Shown here: one piece after another, positions 1 to 8,775 of the stretch
Layout: each line of letters begins with the position of its first letter
Position numbering within the stretch: the first letter of the stretch is position 1
Assembly: GCF_002933275.1 (NCBI RefSeq)
Contig: NZ_PSSX01000013.1
Coordinates: 50,784 to 114,783, forward strand
Direction: 5' to 3'
Source of the DNA: Marinobacter maroccanus
GTDB lineage: Bacteria > Pseudomonadota > Gammaproteobacteria > Pseudomonadales > Oleiphilaceae
DNA: 64,000 nucleotides
Position numbers and translations under genes: made by a program
Notes under the pieces: model-generated
Database searches by the model: none
What the model saw: the letters and a program-made list of their open reading frames with translations, nothing else
What the model was told of the DNA's origin: nothing

Positions 1-1
1 A

Positions 2-355
2 ATAAATGACTCCGAGGGGCACCATGTTGGGGATGAAGTTCTCCTTGCAGTGGCTAATACTTGTCGGCCAGAGCTTCGAAAAACTGACATCGCATGTCGC
101 TTTGGAGGGGATGAGTTTGTGGTTTGCCTACCCAACACCGAGCCAGACCGGGCATTAAAGTTTGCGGAGCGTTTACAGCGGAACTTGAGGCAGGCATTGA
201 GTGATTTTTCGGTGGGCGATATTGCTGCAACAATCAGCTTGGGTGCCGCCAACATAACCTCTGAAGATCGTTCATATGAAGACACTCTCAAGCGCGCCGA
301 CGGCGCCCTCTACGAAGCTAAACGTCTCGGCAAAGACAAGATTGTAACTGCGTGA
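2..355 (+). CDS. Diguanylate cyclase, C-terminal GGDEF domain (5' end outside window)
   Basis: The reading frame is open from base 2, so the gene enters from the left edge and only its last 117 codons are seen. The residues INDSEGHHVGDEVL match the segment that precedes the active loop in GGDEF domains. CRFGGDEF is a complete catalytic signature. RKTD lies five residues before GGDEF, which is the normal position of the inhibitory RxxD site. The product probably makes c-di-GMP from two GTP and is subject to product inhibition. Any sensor domain lies outside the window. It is not in an operon with the next genes, because the IS66 element follows on the other strand. Confidence 0.9.
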   Translation: MNDSEGHHVGDEVLLAVANTCRPELRKTDIACRFGGDEFVVCLPNTEPDRALKFAERLQRNLRQALSDFSVGDIAATISLGAANITSEDRSYEDTLKRADGALYEAKRLGKDKIVTA

Positions 356-503
356 CAGAATCCTGTCTCAGAAAATCAGTTCTGCATGGGTACGTCATCT
401 TTCCCAACGATAGCGGACCTTCGAGTTATGCTTAGTTGAGAAAATCTACGTGAAGTAGCATGTTGCCATTAACAAGACATTGCAGCTGACACGTGATCCT
501 GCC

Positions 504-511
504 GATGCCCT
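504..511. repeat. IS66 target-site duplication, left copy
   Basis: GATGCCCT directly precedes the left end of the IS66 element and is repeated exactly after its right end at 2936-2943. Eight bases is the duplication length usual for IS66-family elements. Confidence 0.9.
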
Positions 512-526
512 GTAAGCGTCCGGGCA

Positions 527-2071
527 TCACACCTTGTCAGGTATAGTCGGCTTCCAGTTGTGGGGCAATAGCTGGTCGATGGCGTTGTTCTTCTGCGTCG
601 GCAGTCGGGTCAGCACATCCTTCAGGTAGGCATAGGGATCGTGCCCGTTTAGCTTTGCTGACTGGATCAGTGTCATCACCGCAGCGGCACGTTGACCACT
701 CCGTAGTGACCCCGCGAACAGCCAGTTGGAGCGGCCCAACGCCCAGGGCCGGATCTGGTTTTCCACCCAGTTGTTATCGATGGGCACAGCACCATCGTCC
801 AGGTAGCGCGTCAGCGCTTCCCAACGTTTGAGGCTGTAATCCAACGCTTTGGCCGTGCCGGAGCCATCTGGCACTTTCTGTCGGTGTGCCAGCATCCACT
901 GATGCAGCGTATCGGCAAGTGGTTTGGCTCTGGTTTGTCGGATTTCCCGGCGCTTATCCGGCGGCAGGTCTTTGGTGTCCCGTTCGATCTCGTAGAGGCT
1001 ACCGATGTATTCCAGTGCTCTGGCTGCCAGTTCGCTCTTGTTGGCTTCGTGCAGGTCGTAGAACTTGCGACGGGCGTGGGCCATGCAGCCCATTTCGGTG
1101 ATGCCGTTGCCGAACCCTGCCTTGTAACCAGCATAATCATCACAGACCAGCTTGCCCTGCCAGTCACCCAGGAAGGTGCGGGCGTGTTCGCCTGCTCGGC
1201 TGGGAGCGAAGTCATAAACGGTGGCCTTGAGGTCCGAGAACGGCGTGGTGCAGTAGGCCCAGACGTAGGCTTTGTGGGTTTTCTTCTTGCCCGGAGCCAG
1301 CATGCTGACCGGCGTTTCATCGGCATGCAGAACGCTGTGCTCCAACAGGGCATTTCTCAGTGCATCCACCAGGGGCTGCAACTGCACACCGCAGGCACCC
1401 ACCCATTCGGCCAGGGTGGAGCGCGGGATTTCTAATCCGGCACGACCGAAGATGCGTTCCTGACGGTACAGCGGCAGATGGTCCGCGTACTTGGCCACTA
1501 GCACCTGAACCAGCAGACCGGCGGTGGGGATGCCCTTGTCGATCACCTGCGGTGGTACCGGTGCCTGGATCAAGGTCTCGCATTCGTTGCAGGCCCACTT
1601 GCCCCGGATGTGCCGCTCCACGGTGAACTCGCCAGGCACGTAATCCAGCTTTTCACTGACGTCCTCGCCAATGCGCTTGAGTTGGCAACCGCAGCGGCAC
1701 TGGGTGTTTTCGGGCTCGTGGTGGATCAGGGTGCGGGGCAGTTCTGGCGGTAGCGGTGTACGCTTGGGTTGCTGCTTTGGTCGAGCGGCTTTCTGCTCCT
1801 CGGTCATCGCCTGGTCCAGCTCGGCTTCGATAGCAGCAAGGTCACTGTCGACTAGCTCGTCCAGCAGTTTTCCCTGGACGGCGTCCAGTTGCTCACTGCG
1901 ACGTGCGAACTTGTGGCGCTTGAGGATGGCCACTTCATGGGTCAGCTTCTCGATGACCGCATCACGGTGCACAAGTGCCCGTTCCTTGTTCTCGACACGA
2001 TCGAACAGTTCCGTCGCGAGAGCACGGAGCTGTTCGGCAGAGAATTGGTCGAGATCGGGGCGCTGAGTCAT
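527..2071 (-). CDS. tnpC: IS66 family transposase TnpC
   Basis: This 514-residue protein is the DDE transposase of the element. An N-terminal coiled-coil stretch is followed by a zinc-binding segment with CRCGC and CNEC pairs near residues 125-165. The central catalytic region contains HADETPVSM and CDDYAGY, and NNWVENQIRPWALGRSNW lies near the C terminus. The length is normal for the family and no frame damage is seen. The stop lies 15 bp inside the left terminal repeat. It is separated from tnpB by 75 bp. Confidence 0.95.
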   Translation of the reverse strand: MTQRPDLDQFSAEQLRALATELFDRVENKERALVHRDAVIEKLTHEVAILKRHKFARRSEQLDAVQGKLLDELVDSDLAAIEAELDQAMTEEQKAARPKQQPKRTPLPPELPRTLIHHEPENTQCRCGCQLKRIGEDVSEKLDYVPGEFTVERHIRGKWACNECETLIQAPVPPQVIDKGIPTAGLLVQVLVAKYADHLPLYRQERIFGRAGLEIPRSTLAEWVGACGVQLQPLVDALRNALLEHSVLHADETPVSMLAPGKKKTHKAYVWAYCTTPFSDLKATVYDFAPSRAGEHARTFLGDWQGKLVCDDYAGYKAGFGNGITEMGCMAHARRKFYDLHEANKSELAARALEYIGSLYEIERDTKDLPPDKRREIRQTRAKPLADTLHQWMLAHRQKVPDGSGTAKALDYSLKRWEALTRYLDDGAVPIDNNWVENQIRPWALGRSNWLFAGSLRSGQRAAAVMTLIQSAKLNGHDPYAYLKDVLTRLPTQKNNAIDQLLPHNWKPTIPDKV

Positions 2072-2146
2072 GCCCCTTAGTATGCCAAGTCCCTGTGCTG
2101 CAAGCGATTCGCAGTTCTGGCTATAGCGATATCACGGTACTTGTGG

Positions 2147-2482
2147 TTACAGGATGGAGATGACGCCGTCTGCCCCAAGGCGTTGCCATGGTAAACCCTG
2201 AACCAGGGCGGACAACTGTTCTTCGGTTAAACGCAGCTGGTTACCGCGCCAGGATTCGCCCCAGTGGAACTTACCCCGATTCAGCCTACGGGCACACAAC
2301 CAGATGCCCAGGCCATCGTGGATCAGGACCTTCATCCGGTTGCCACGCTTGTTGGCGAACAGATAGGCGCAATGCGGCCTGGCCGAACCAAAGACCTGAA
2401 CAACCCGCGCCAGAGCTTTATCGGGCCCGGCCCGCATATCCAGCGGTTCGGTGGCCAGCCAGATCTCGTCAATGCGGATCAC
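2147..2482 (-). CDS. tnpB: IS66 family accessory protein TnpB
   Basis: The product (111 residues) is the IS66 Orf2 family protein, recognisable from IRIDEIWLATEPLDMRAG at its start. It is required with TnpA for transposition of IS66 elements, but its biochemical role is not settled. I chose the GTG at 2482-2480 because it overlaps the tnpA stop as GTGA, the usual coupled arrangement in this family. A longer frame to 2512 would add ten residues inside tnpA and has no reason to be used. Confidence 0.9.
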   Translation of the reverse strand: MIRIDEIWLATEPLDMRAGPDKALARVVQVFGSARPHCAYLFANKRGNRMKVLIHDGLGIWLCARRLNRGKFHWGESWRGNQLRLTEEQLSALVQGLPWQRLGADGVISIL

Positions 2483-2853
2483 CTCAACAGTTCCCGAAGC
2501 AAAGCAGCACACTGGTGCGCCTGATCAGCAGGCCACTCCACCACAACCGCGCCACCGGCGCGGGGAATCTCGATGCGGATGGTGCTACGCTTATCCGAGA
2601 CCGATTGGTTGTTCGGTGCAGAGGTTGCCGCTGGCAGACTAACCGGAACAAATCCCGGTGTTGCTGGTGCTTTATTCGCTCGCTGCGCTTCACTCATCCA
2701 GCGCCGGACCATGTTGGCGTTGAGACCGTTATCCAGTGAGATTCGGGAAACGGATGCACCAGGTTCCTGGCATTGGGCGACAATCTCGGCTTTGAATTTG
2801 CGGGAAAACCGGCGACGGCGTTGGTAGGGCTTGGTTACGCTTAGTTCGTTCAT
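2479..2853 (-). CDS. tnpA: IS66 family accessory protein TnpA
   Basis: This 124-residue protein is the Orf1-type component of IS66. Its N-terminal half is a helix-turn-helix of the IS3/IS66 orfA kind (RRRRFSRKFKAEIVAQC followed by GASVSRISLDNGL). It probably binds the element ends. Its stop is fused to the tnpB start by a 4-bp GTGA overlap, so translation of the two is coupled. The start lies about 80 bp inside the right end, which leaves room for the element promoter. Confidence 0.92.
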   Translation of the reverse strand: MNELSVTKPYQRRRRFSRKFKAEIVAQCQEPGASVSRISLDNGLNANMVRRWMSEAQRANKAPATPGFVPVSLPAATSAPNNQSVSDKRSTIRIEIPRAGGAVVVEWPADQAHQCAALLRELLR

Positions 2854-2935
2854 GTTAAGTGTCCACTAGAAAATAAGTGGACACTATCCTGACGACGGCA
2901 GCGCCTGACTCAAGACGGGATTACCGGCCGCTTAC

Positions 2936-2943
2936 GATGCCCT
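2936..2943. repeat. IS66 target-site duplication, right copy
   Basis: GATGCCCT follows the right end of the element and is identical to 504-511. Confidence 0.9.
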
Positions 2944-3003
2944 GGCTATCTCCAGAACCATGTCAGCCTCAAGTGCAGCTGAACATCGGCATTATTCTAG
3001 AAT

Positions 3004-3024
3004 CTGAACGTTCGCTTTGCGACC
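3004..3024 (+). repeat. Dispersed hairpin repeat, left arm only
   Basis: GAACGTTCGCTTTGCGACC at 3006-3024 is one base from the left-arm consensus of the dispersed repeat. The usual right arm is absent. TTTGCGAC instead pairs with GTCGCAAA at 3033-3040, so the copy still forms a short hairpin. It sits between the IS66 element and the terminator at 3127. Confidence 0.7.
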
Positions 3025-3126
3025 GTCCCGCGTCGCAAACGTTTCTCTGGTTTCCAATTACTGCCCTAGGGTAAGTCCACAGGCATTTTAAAGCCATCCG
3101 TGGAAACGGGGTAGAACCCATTCAAG

Positions 3127-3152
3127 AAAAAAGCCGGGAGAGGCCTCCGGCA
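3127..3152 (-). terminator. Probable rho-independent terminator
   Basis: On the minus strand a GC-rich stem (GCCGG...CCGGC, loop about 9) is followed directly by six T. It lies downstream of the TPR gene that ends at 3405 and beyond the IS66 relic. It may have been that gene's original terminator before the relic inserted. Confidence 0.6.
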
Positions 3153-3185
3153 ATCAGATGAGCAACGCTTGGTGCAAAGAACAGA

Positions 3186-3280
3186 GTAAGCGTCCGGCCA
3201 TCACTCCTTGTCAGGAACGGTCGGCCTCCAATATTGGAGTAATACATTCATCAATGTCGTTGCTCTTCTGGCAACTCGAA
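3186..3280 (-). mobile_element. IS66 relic: left terminal repeat and end of tnpC
   Basis: From GTAAGCGTCCGG onward about 95 bases align with 512-605 of the intact element. They cover the terminal repeat and the codons for the last residues of TnpC. Many substitutions and frame breaks mark it as old. The rest of the element is missing. It abuts the damaged 3' end of the TPR gene. Confidence 0.8.
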
Positions 3281-3404
3281 TACCGCCGACTAATAACTCC
3301 TGGCTACCGAACCTTGTGACCGTGTCGATACACGCTCGGTCCGCGGTGCCGTCTCCCGCAACCGACGAACCCAGAGCTCAGCTGACTCCTCATCGCCCGC
3401 AGCC

Positions 3405-4907
3405 TCAGCCGCTTGGGCGCGTGTTATAACGTTGCGGCCAGGTGCGATCCGAACTTCCGTAGGCAAGCAGCGCCTCAACCGGACGATCAAGGGCAACCAA
3501 CAGACCTCCAAGAGCCTCGTACGGTGGCAGTAACGCACCGGGGGTAACCGGATGCTTCTCAACGCTGGCCTCCAACTCTCCAGCCGACCGCATAAGCTTG
3601 ATGGCCATCTCGGGATTACCCTCGGCCTTAGCGATCCAGCCAGCCAGAATCCGGCGGTCTACTTCAACGTAGGTTGAGAAACGTTGGTCTGCACCGGATT
3701 TCGCCTTTTCCACCAGAGTCGCCAACCGCTGTTCTGCTTCGCGTGCGCCTTTCAGGTCATCCGTGTGCACAGCGCCCAGGCCCCGCGCAAACGTAATCAA
3801 ACCAGCCGGCCAGGGAAACCGCTCCCAGTTGATCGCTTCTGACTGATAGGGAGAGAGTGCCGCAGCCGCTTCCCAGTCATGGGCTTCAACAGCCAGCCTT
3901 GCCGGAATGGAGGCTTGATGAAACACCCCAGGAAAGTTCGCCTGATGAGGGCCATTGGCCTGCGCTTCCGCCCATACGCTCCGTGCTGCGCTGTCTTCAC
4001 CCCGTTGGAGATGACCATAAACCAGATAATCCAGCGCATGGATGTAGTGGAATGATTTGGCACCGTCTGCGACGTGGTTCACTGCTACCTCAGCCGAGCG
4101 GCGATTCCATTCAATTACTTTGGGCCAATCTCCGAGCCGGACATAGATGTGGGAAGGCATATGCAGCGCATGAGGCACATCTGGGGCAATCGCCCCATAC
4201 GAAGCAACGATTTCAGTGGCATTGCCTGCTCGGCCATCCGCATCCGTGGAATGGATCGTGTAATGAACCGCTCCGGGATGAGTAGGCTCGGTTTTCCAGG
4301 CTTCACGCAATACCTGTTCGGCTTCGTCGAGCACCGCCTTCGGGTCATTGGGAGACAGCGACGGTGTCATCCGCGACAACGCGTAAAGCGAGGCAACGTC
4401 TAGATCGTCAGGATACGCCCGATAGGTTTCCTCCATGCCTTTGGTCCAACCCGCTAAGCGCTCACTGACCATATCGGTTTCAGGATCGAAGAAGGCTCCC
4501 GTGGCCTCAATCAGCGATTTTTCGCGCGGATCTTTTGCAGCTGCACGGGCTTTCTGAATGGCCTCCCGGCCACGAGCAATATCGGCGGCTCCAGGGATGG
4601 TGCCCCACAAGGGCTGGAACAGCGTGGTAGCGATTCCCCAGTGGGCCATGGCACAGCCGGGCTCAGTCTGAACAACCGCCTCAAATTCGGATCGGGCCTG
4701 GGTGTACATCATGTGATGCATCATCCCCAGCGCATGATCCACATCCGCACGCACCGCCTCTGCACAGTTGACCTGAAAGTTGACGGTACCGATGGAGTTG
4801 CCAGCGCTGGCCGTATCCGCATCGTTCATGGTTTCCTGGTCCGCGATTGCGGGAAAAGCTAGGCCTAGGGAGGAGAAAAGAACAGCAAAGCGAAGTGAAG
4901 ATTTCAT
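3405..4907 (-). CDS. Exported TPR-repeat protein, C-terminal frameshift
   Basis: This 500-residue protein begins with a clear signal peptide (KSSLRFAVLFSSLGLAFPAIA), so it should be periplasmic. Helical TPR-like repeats follow, including HHMMYTQARSEFEAVVQTEP near residue 70. The family is recognisable but has no assigned reaction. A GGAG lies seven bases before the start. The last residues (YNTRPSG) look wrong. In the next frame over 3290-3450 the sequence reads TRAQAAEAAGDEESAELWVRR, a good TPR helix, so a frameshift near 3425 has probably cut the C terminus. An IS66 relic then follows at once. It may still encode a mostly complete protein. Confidence 0.75.
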   Translation of the reverse strand: MKSSLRFAVLFSSLGLAFPAIADQETMNDADTASAGNSIGTVNFQVNCAEAVRADVDHALGMMHHMMYTQARSEFEAVVQTEPGCAMAHWGIATTLFQPLWGTIPGAADIARGREAIQKARAAAKDPREKSLIEATGAFFDPETDMVSERLAGWTKGMEETYRAYPDDLDVASLYALSRMTPSLSPNDPKAVLDEAEQVLREAWKTEPTHPGAVHYTIHSTDADGRAGNATEIVASYGAIAPDVPHALHMPSHIYVRLGDWPKVIEWNRRSAEVAVNHVADGAKSFHYIHALDYLVYGHLQRGEDSAARSVWAEAQANGPHQANFPGVFHQASIPARLAVEAHDWEAAAALSPYQSEAINWERFPWPAGLITFARGLGAVHTDDLKGAREAEQRLATLVEKAKSGADQRFSTYVEVDRRILAGWIAKAEGNPEMAIKLMRSAGELEASVEKHPVTPGALLPPYEALGGLLVALDRPVEALLAYGSSDRTWPQRYNTRPSG

Positions 4908-5367
4908 AGCGAGACTCCAGTATCCATATTGCTGGTGGAGCCGGCATGACGTAAGGCGATCAGGAACTGACTACAGAATACCAGGGACTGGTTCTGCATG
5001 CGCAGCTTGAATCTTTTAAGCTACGCTCATTCTGGTTGCTTAACCAGCGGAACCTTCCGAGAAAACGACAAAGCAAATTTTAACGTCGAGCACAGCATTT
5101 GATTCTGGAGTTGTGCTGAGGGCTCCAAGGAAAGCGCATTGGGCTCGTATGGCCCTACTACACCTACCTCTTCTTAGTACTACTCACTATCAGAAAAATA
5201 CGACTCAACATAGACTTACGACAAGCAGGGCACATGTATTCAACGGGTGCGGCCTTTTTTGCGGGTACTAGTGCTTTTAGCTACATCTTCTCTGGTTGTT
5301 GGAACTGCTTTATTATGTCGGTGAGGTGGGTAAAAATTAACCAAGCTTATAATCAGAGGGTGAGACT
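4908..5367. other. Intergenic stretch, AT-richer, no confident gene
   Basis: This 460-bp gap lies between divergent genes and should hold both promoters. An open frame reaches from about 5120 to 5389, with an internal ATG at 5234 and hydrophobic residues (AFFAGTSAFSYIFSGCW). It has no clear ribosome site and overlaps the next gene, so it is not called as a gene. No repeat copy was seen here. Confidence 0.5.
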
Positions 5368-5865
5368 ATGGAACATGCTTCTGATTTAAAACCAAGCCTC
5401 TCTGAAAGTTTTTCATCTCCAGTTTCAAGTCACGCGTTTGTTTGGCTCGTGATTCCGCTGTTTTTTTTCGCCATATCGCATTACTCGCTCGCTGAGGACC
5501 TGACTCCAGTGCCTATGGCGTCGTTGGATGGGAAAGCCTTCAAGAGCAAGCTCGGGCCGGTGGGGAAGCCCATGGACGTCGACGACATCCTAGTTTTCGA
5601 AGACGGCCAGTTCGTATCTAAGGAGTGCGAGAGGCGCTGCGGCTATGCAAAGGTCGATTACTGGGTGAGAAGGGCTCAGGATGGCGCTATTGAGATGCGA
5701 GCAGACGTGCCGTGCACCGAGTCTGACGCGATGATGCACTGGCGGGGTACCGTGCGCGAGGACAATATCGAAGGCTCCTTTACGTGGGTAAACAAGCGTT
5801 GGTACTGGGACTTTGAAAAAGAGTTCTGGTTCAAGGGTCGGTTGGTGGAGACCGACAATCCATGA
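5368..5865 (+). CDS. Hypothetical exported or membrane-anchored protein
   Basis: I do not recognise this 165-residue protein. Residues 25-45 form one strongly hydrophobic segment (FVWLVIPLFFFAISHYSLA), a signal anchor or late signal peptide, so the remaining 120 residues should be outside the cytoplasm. Four cysteines occur in that part, two of them close together in CERRCGY, which could form disulfides. The gene overlaps the next by four bases (ATGA), so the two products are probably made together. The AGAGGGTGAG before the start is a good ribosome site. Confidence 0.7.
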   Translation: MEHASDLKPSLSESFSSPVSSHAFVWLVIPLFFFAISHYSLAEDLTPVPMASLDGKAFKSKLGPVGKPMDVDDILVFEDGQFVSKECERRCGYAKVDYWVRRAQDGAIEMRADVPCTESDAMMHWRGTVREDNIEGSFTWVNKRWYWDFEKEFWFKGRLVETDNP

Positions 5866-6542
5866 TCCGGCCGGCCATGTCAGCCGAGCGACGTTTGGCA
5901 GGGCTACTGAAGCTTTCGATTCTGATCGGAATTATTGTCGGGGGCAACCTGCTGACGCGGGGCGTTATTGATGGCCTGGACGTGGATATTCGGCCATCAA
6001 ACGAGCCCATGCTGCATAACCTCATCATGACCTCCATGGCCGCTTACATTCTTTTGATGGCGCTGCCGTTCGTGCCTGGTGTTGAGATCGGGCTGGCATT
6101 GATGATGATCCTCGGGCCTGAGATCGTGCCCTTGGTGTATGGATGCACTCTGACTTCTCTTTGTCTGGCCTTTCTCGTTGGACGGTTTTTACCGGAAAAG
6201 AGTCTCACCCGGTTTTTGCGAGAAGTGCATCTCGTCCGGGCGGCTACGTTTTTGGAGACTTTCCACGGGCTCGATACCGGACAAAGACTGGCTCGTCTGA
6301 CTGAAAAATCACCTCAGAGATGGGTGCCGTGGCTCTTGAAGCACCGTTACATCACTCTGATGCTCGCCATCAACCTCCCGGGCAACATAGTTCTGGGAGG
6401 GGGTGGTGGGCTGGCGTTAGCGGCCGGAATGAGCAGGATGTTTCCCATTCACCGCTTCATACTGGTTGTGGCGGTTGCGATTTCACCGTTGCCGCTGTTT
6501 CTGATGGTAGTCGGAGATAGAATTGCCAATTGGCCGATTTAA
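5862..6542 (+). CDS. VTT/DedA-like integral membrane protein
   Basis: The 226-residue product has about five hydrophobic segments (near residues 15-35, 55-75, 80-110, 160-185 and 195-220). A glycine-rich LPGNIVLGGGGGLALAAGM before the last segment recalls the re-entrant loop of VTT (SNARE-associated/TVP38) proteins. Family members act as membrane transporters or lipid scramblases; the substrate here is unknown. It is translationally coupled to the upstream exported protein. The VTT assignment rests on overall pattern and is moderately sure. Confidence 0.6.
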   Translation: MIRPAMSAERRLAGLLKLSILIGIIVGGNLLTRGVIDGLDVDIRPSNEPMLHNLIMTSMAAYILLMALPFVPGVEIGLALMMILGPEIVPLVYGCTLTSLCLAFLVGRFLPEKSLTRFLREVHLVRAATFLETFHGLDTGQRLARLTEKSPQRWVPWLLKHRYITLMLAINLPGNIVLGGGGGLALAAGMSRMFPIHRFILVVAVAISPLPLFLMVVGDRIANWPI

Positions 6543-7042
6543 GTAGATCTCGGTTGAATAGGAGTAAACATGTCGCGGATTGTAAATCCGACTGTCTTAT
6601 CTAGGCGGCTGAGCGATGCGCTGCAGGCGTTACCGCACCATCTGAATATTGGCTTTGCGAACGCCCGCATCCAAGGCAATACCCTAAACAAAAGCGAACA
6701 TTCGGATCTCACGCGTTTTGGTCTATTTTCAGCCGTCGAGAGGTCTGAGTGATCGCCGATCGATTATGGAAAATCGGAATCTGATGGTAGAAAAACTTAG
6801 CACAGGAAACTCAAACCGGTTCTAGCCCCTAGTACCAGGTGTGCGACACGTGCAGGAAGGCTCAACAATCACGAACACCAAGTGAAGTATGGCGGGCACT
6901 TATGGGAGAGTTCGAGAAGTGTGCATCGCCTACAGAAGGCTTTTAATTAGAAAACCGTTACAAATCCTGACGGAAAAGGCCTTTTTGAATGAGTATATTG
7001 TCCCCGGGTTTTGGAACTCTGCCTCAGGGATGAAATTACACC
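6543..7042. other. Intergenic stretch with one complete hairpin repeat
   Basis: The gap holds the hairpin copy at 6642-6703 and the promoter region of the globin gene. A 60-codon frame at 6570-6752 runs straight through the repeat and is not credible as a gene. I see no other structure. Confidence 0.6.
6642..6703 (+). repeat. Dispersed hairpin repeat, complete copy
   Basis: The left arm (GAATATTGGCTTTGCGAAC at 6644-6662) has a few changes from consensus. The right arm CTAAACAAAAGCGAACATTC ends at 6703 and is perfect. The variable loop is about 20 bases. Confidence 0.85.
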
Positions 7043-7435
7043 ATGAATAATACAGACCTTGTTTTTCAAAGCTACGGACGCTGCTGCCGTAATGACGCCT
7101 TCTTCATCGATTTCTATGATTACTTCATGTCCAGTTCGGAAGTAATCAAAAATCGTTTCATCAACACTGACATGGCAGCGCAAAGACATCTGCTTCGTAA
7201 TGGAATCATGCAACTGATCCTCCATGCCAGAGGCATGTCAGACCGCAAGTTACGCGCTTTGGGCGAGAGTCATAACAGGAATCACTACGACATCAAGCCG
7301 GAATGGTACGACCTCTGGTTGAGCTCTTTGCTTAAAACCGTTCGCAAGCATGATCCCGAGCATACGCAAACACTTGAAAGCGCCTGGGTTGAGGTCCTGA
7401 CCCCCGGTATTCAGTTGATCAAGGGCGCTTATTGA
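7043..7435 (+). CDS. Single-domain bacterial globin
   Basis: This 130-residue protein has the length and helical pattern of a stand-alone globin. FYDYFMSSSEVIKNRF matches the B-C-D helix region. LGESHNRNHYDIKPEWYDLW matches the F-G region, where the first histidine is the likely proximal haem ligand. It ends with a typical H helix (LESAWVEVLTPGIQLI). Such globins bind O2, NO or CO and serve as sensors or detoxifiers. Its stop lies three bases from the stop of the convergent PAS-GGDEF gene. It is not fused to a signalling domain; any link to the neighbouring c-di-GMP enzymes is inference. Confidence 0.8.
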   Translation: MNNTDLVFQSYGRCCRNDAFFIDFYDYFMSSSEVIKNRFINTDMAAQRHLLRNGIMQLILHARGMSDRKLRALGESHNRNHYDIKPEWYDLWLSSLLKTVRKHDPEHTQTLESAWVEVLTPGIQLIKGAY

Positions 7436-7438
7436 GCT

Positions 7439-8713
7439 TCACAACTCCCTGAGCATCAATCTATTGCGACCTGACCTCTTCGCCTCGTAAAGAGATTGAT
7501 CACACTGCGCCAGCAATTCTGATATATCCGAGACTTGTCGACTGTGGCAACCTACAATTCCGGCACTGATGGTTATCTGGATATGTTCTTTATCAGACGC
7601 TCTGAATCGTAGGGCTTCCAGCGTTTCTCTGAGCCCTTCTGCGAGAATATGAGCATCTGAAATTTCCGTGTGCGGCATCAAAATCAAGAATTCTTCCCCA
7701 CCGGTTCTGGCAAAGATATCCGTTTTTCTGATACGGGCCGAAACAATGTCGGAAAACCGTTTAAGTACGTCATCTCCGATTAGATGACCGTAGGTGTCAT
7801 TCACGGCTTTAAAGTGATCAATATCCATTGAGATCAGAGAGAAGGCGCTGCCATGTCGGGCATGATTGGCGAGCTGTGACTCAAGCTCTGCAAGCACATA
7901 GCGACGGTTATATGCCCCCGTGAGCTCATCAATCGTCGAGAGCCGTTGAAGCTCTTCTTCCAGTTTTTTCTGATCGTCAATACTGATTACCATCCCGTGC
8001 CAGGTGACCGTTCCATCCGTTTCACGTTCAGGCTGAGCAATGCCTCTCATCCATTTGGATGTACCATCCACGAGCACTCGATAATCGCAGACCCATTGGC
8101 AAAGTGACTCGTAGGAGTACTCGATCGTATCCTTGACCACCTCAAGATCATCAGGATGGATCACTTCGAAAATACTCTCAGGACGCTCCATTCCGACTTC
8201 AGGTGGGAAGCCGTAAAAATCCTCTGTTTTACGGCTGATATATGGATAGTAGTAGGTTCCATCCGGCTCCATCACGAACGAGTAGATGATACCTGGCAAG
8301 GATTCGGCTAACTGCGACAGTTGATGCTGAGTTTGCTTCTGCTGGGTAACGTCGAGGTGGGTACCAACAATCCATGGGCCATCCAAATCTTCATCTCTGA
8401 AAACCATGCCCCTGGCGTGAATAAACCGCCAACTTCCATCCTTGTGTCGCATACGGAGCACAGACTCGTAACTTTCATCTTCTGCCTGAAGCACCCTCTC
8501 AATTTTCGCTTGCGCGGCCCTTCTGTCATGCGGATGAGTGAGGTTTTCCCAGGTCTTGATGGAAATGGGTTCCAAATCAGAGGGCTCGTATCCCAGCATC
8601 TGGGCCCAACGTTCATTGATAACCAATTCGCCGGATTGGACATGCCATTCCCAAGTACCAGCGCGTGTACCCTCCAGTATCGCCGTCAGGCGGGTCTCAG
8701 CAGAAACTTTCAT
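7439..8713 (-). CDS. PAS-PAS-GGDEF diguanylate cyclase
   Basis: The 424-residue protein has two PAS/PAC sensor modules (about residues 10-125 and 130-250) and a C-terminal GGDEF domain. The catalytic loop reads ARTGGEEF, an active variant, and RKTD five residues before it forms the inhibitory site. It has no membrane segment, so it senses a cytoplasmic signal and should make c-di-GMP. It is the last of four co-directional genes starting with the chemoreceptor at 14762, after a 62-bp gap from the preceding gene. Confidence 0.92.
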   Translation of the reverse strand: MKVSAETRLTAILEGTRAGTWEWHVQSGELVINERWAQMLGYEPSDLEPISIKTWENLTHPHDRRAAQAKIERVLQAEDESYESVLRMRHKDGSWRFIHARGMVFRDEDLDGPWIVGTHLDVTQQKQTQHQLSQLAESLPGIIYSFVMEPDGTYYYPYISRKTEDFYGFPPEVGMERPESIFEVIHPDDLEVVKDTIEYSYESLCQWVCDYRVLVDGTSKWMRGIAQPERETDGTVTWHGMVISIDDQKKLEEELQRLSTIDELTGAYNRRYVLAELESQLANHARHGSAFSLISMDIDHFKAVNDTYGHLIGDDVLKRFSDIVSARIRKTDIFARTGGEEFLILMPHTEISDAHILAEGLRETLEALRFRASDKEHIQITISAGIVGCHSRQVSDISELLAQCDQSLYEAKRSGRNRLMLREL

Positions 8714-8775
8714 AATTTTTCTTTCCCTGTCCCTCTCTCTGCACTCTGCCGTGCTGGCTTCTTGGTAAAAATCAA

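Larger units (their letters stand above)
512..2935 (-). mobile_element. Intact IS66-family insertion sequence (2,424 bp)
   Basis: The element carries tnpA, tnpB and tnpC in that order on the minus strand. The left end begins GTAAGCGTCCGG and the right end, read inward, begins GTAAGCGGCCGG; similarity continues for about 30 bases. Both ends are flanked by the same 8-bp duplication, so the boundaries are exact and the insertion is probably recent. All three reading frames are open. Two relics of the same family lie at 3186-3280 and 34492-34683. Confidence 0.95.

Noticed and set aside
884..1435. Long frames opposite the IS66 transposase
   Set aside because: They are complementary-strand shadows of tnpC with no family likeness.
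5137..5389. An unannotated hydrophobic gene before 5368
   Set aside because: No start with a ribosome site, and it overlaps the start of the better-supported gene.
6570..6752. A 60-residue gene after the VTT-like protein
   Set aside because: It runs through a complete hairpin repeat and has no family likeness; the repeat explains the sequence.
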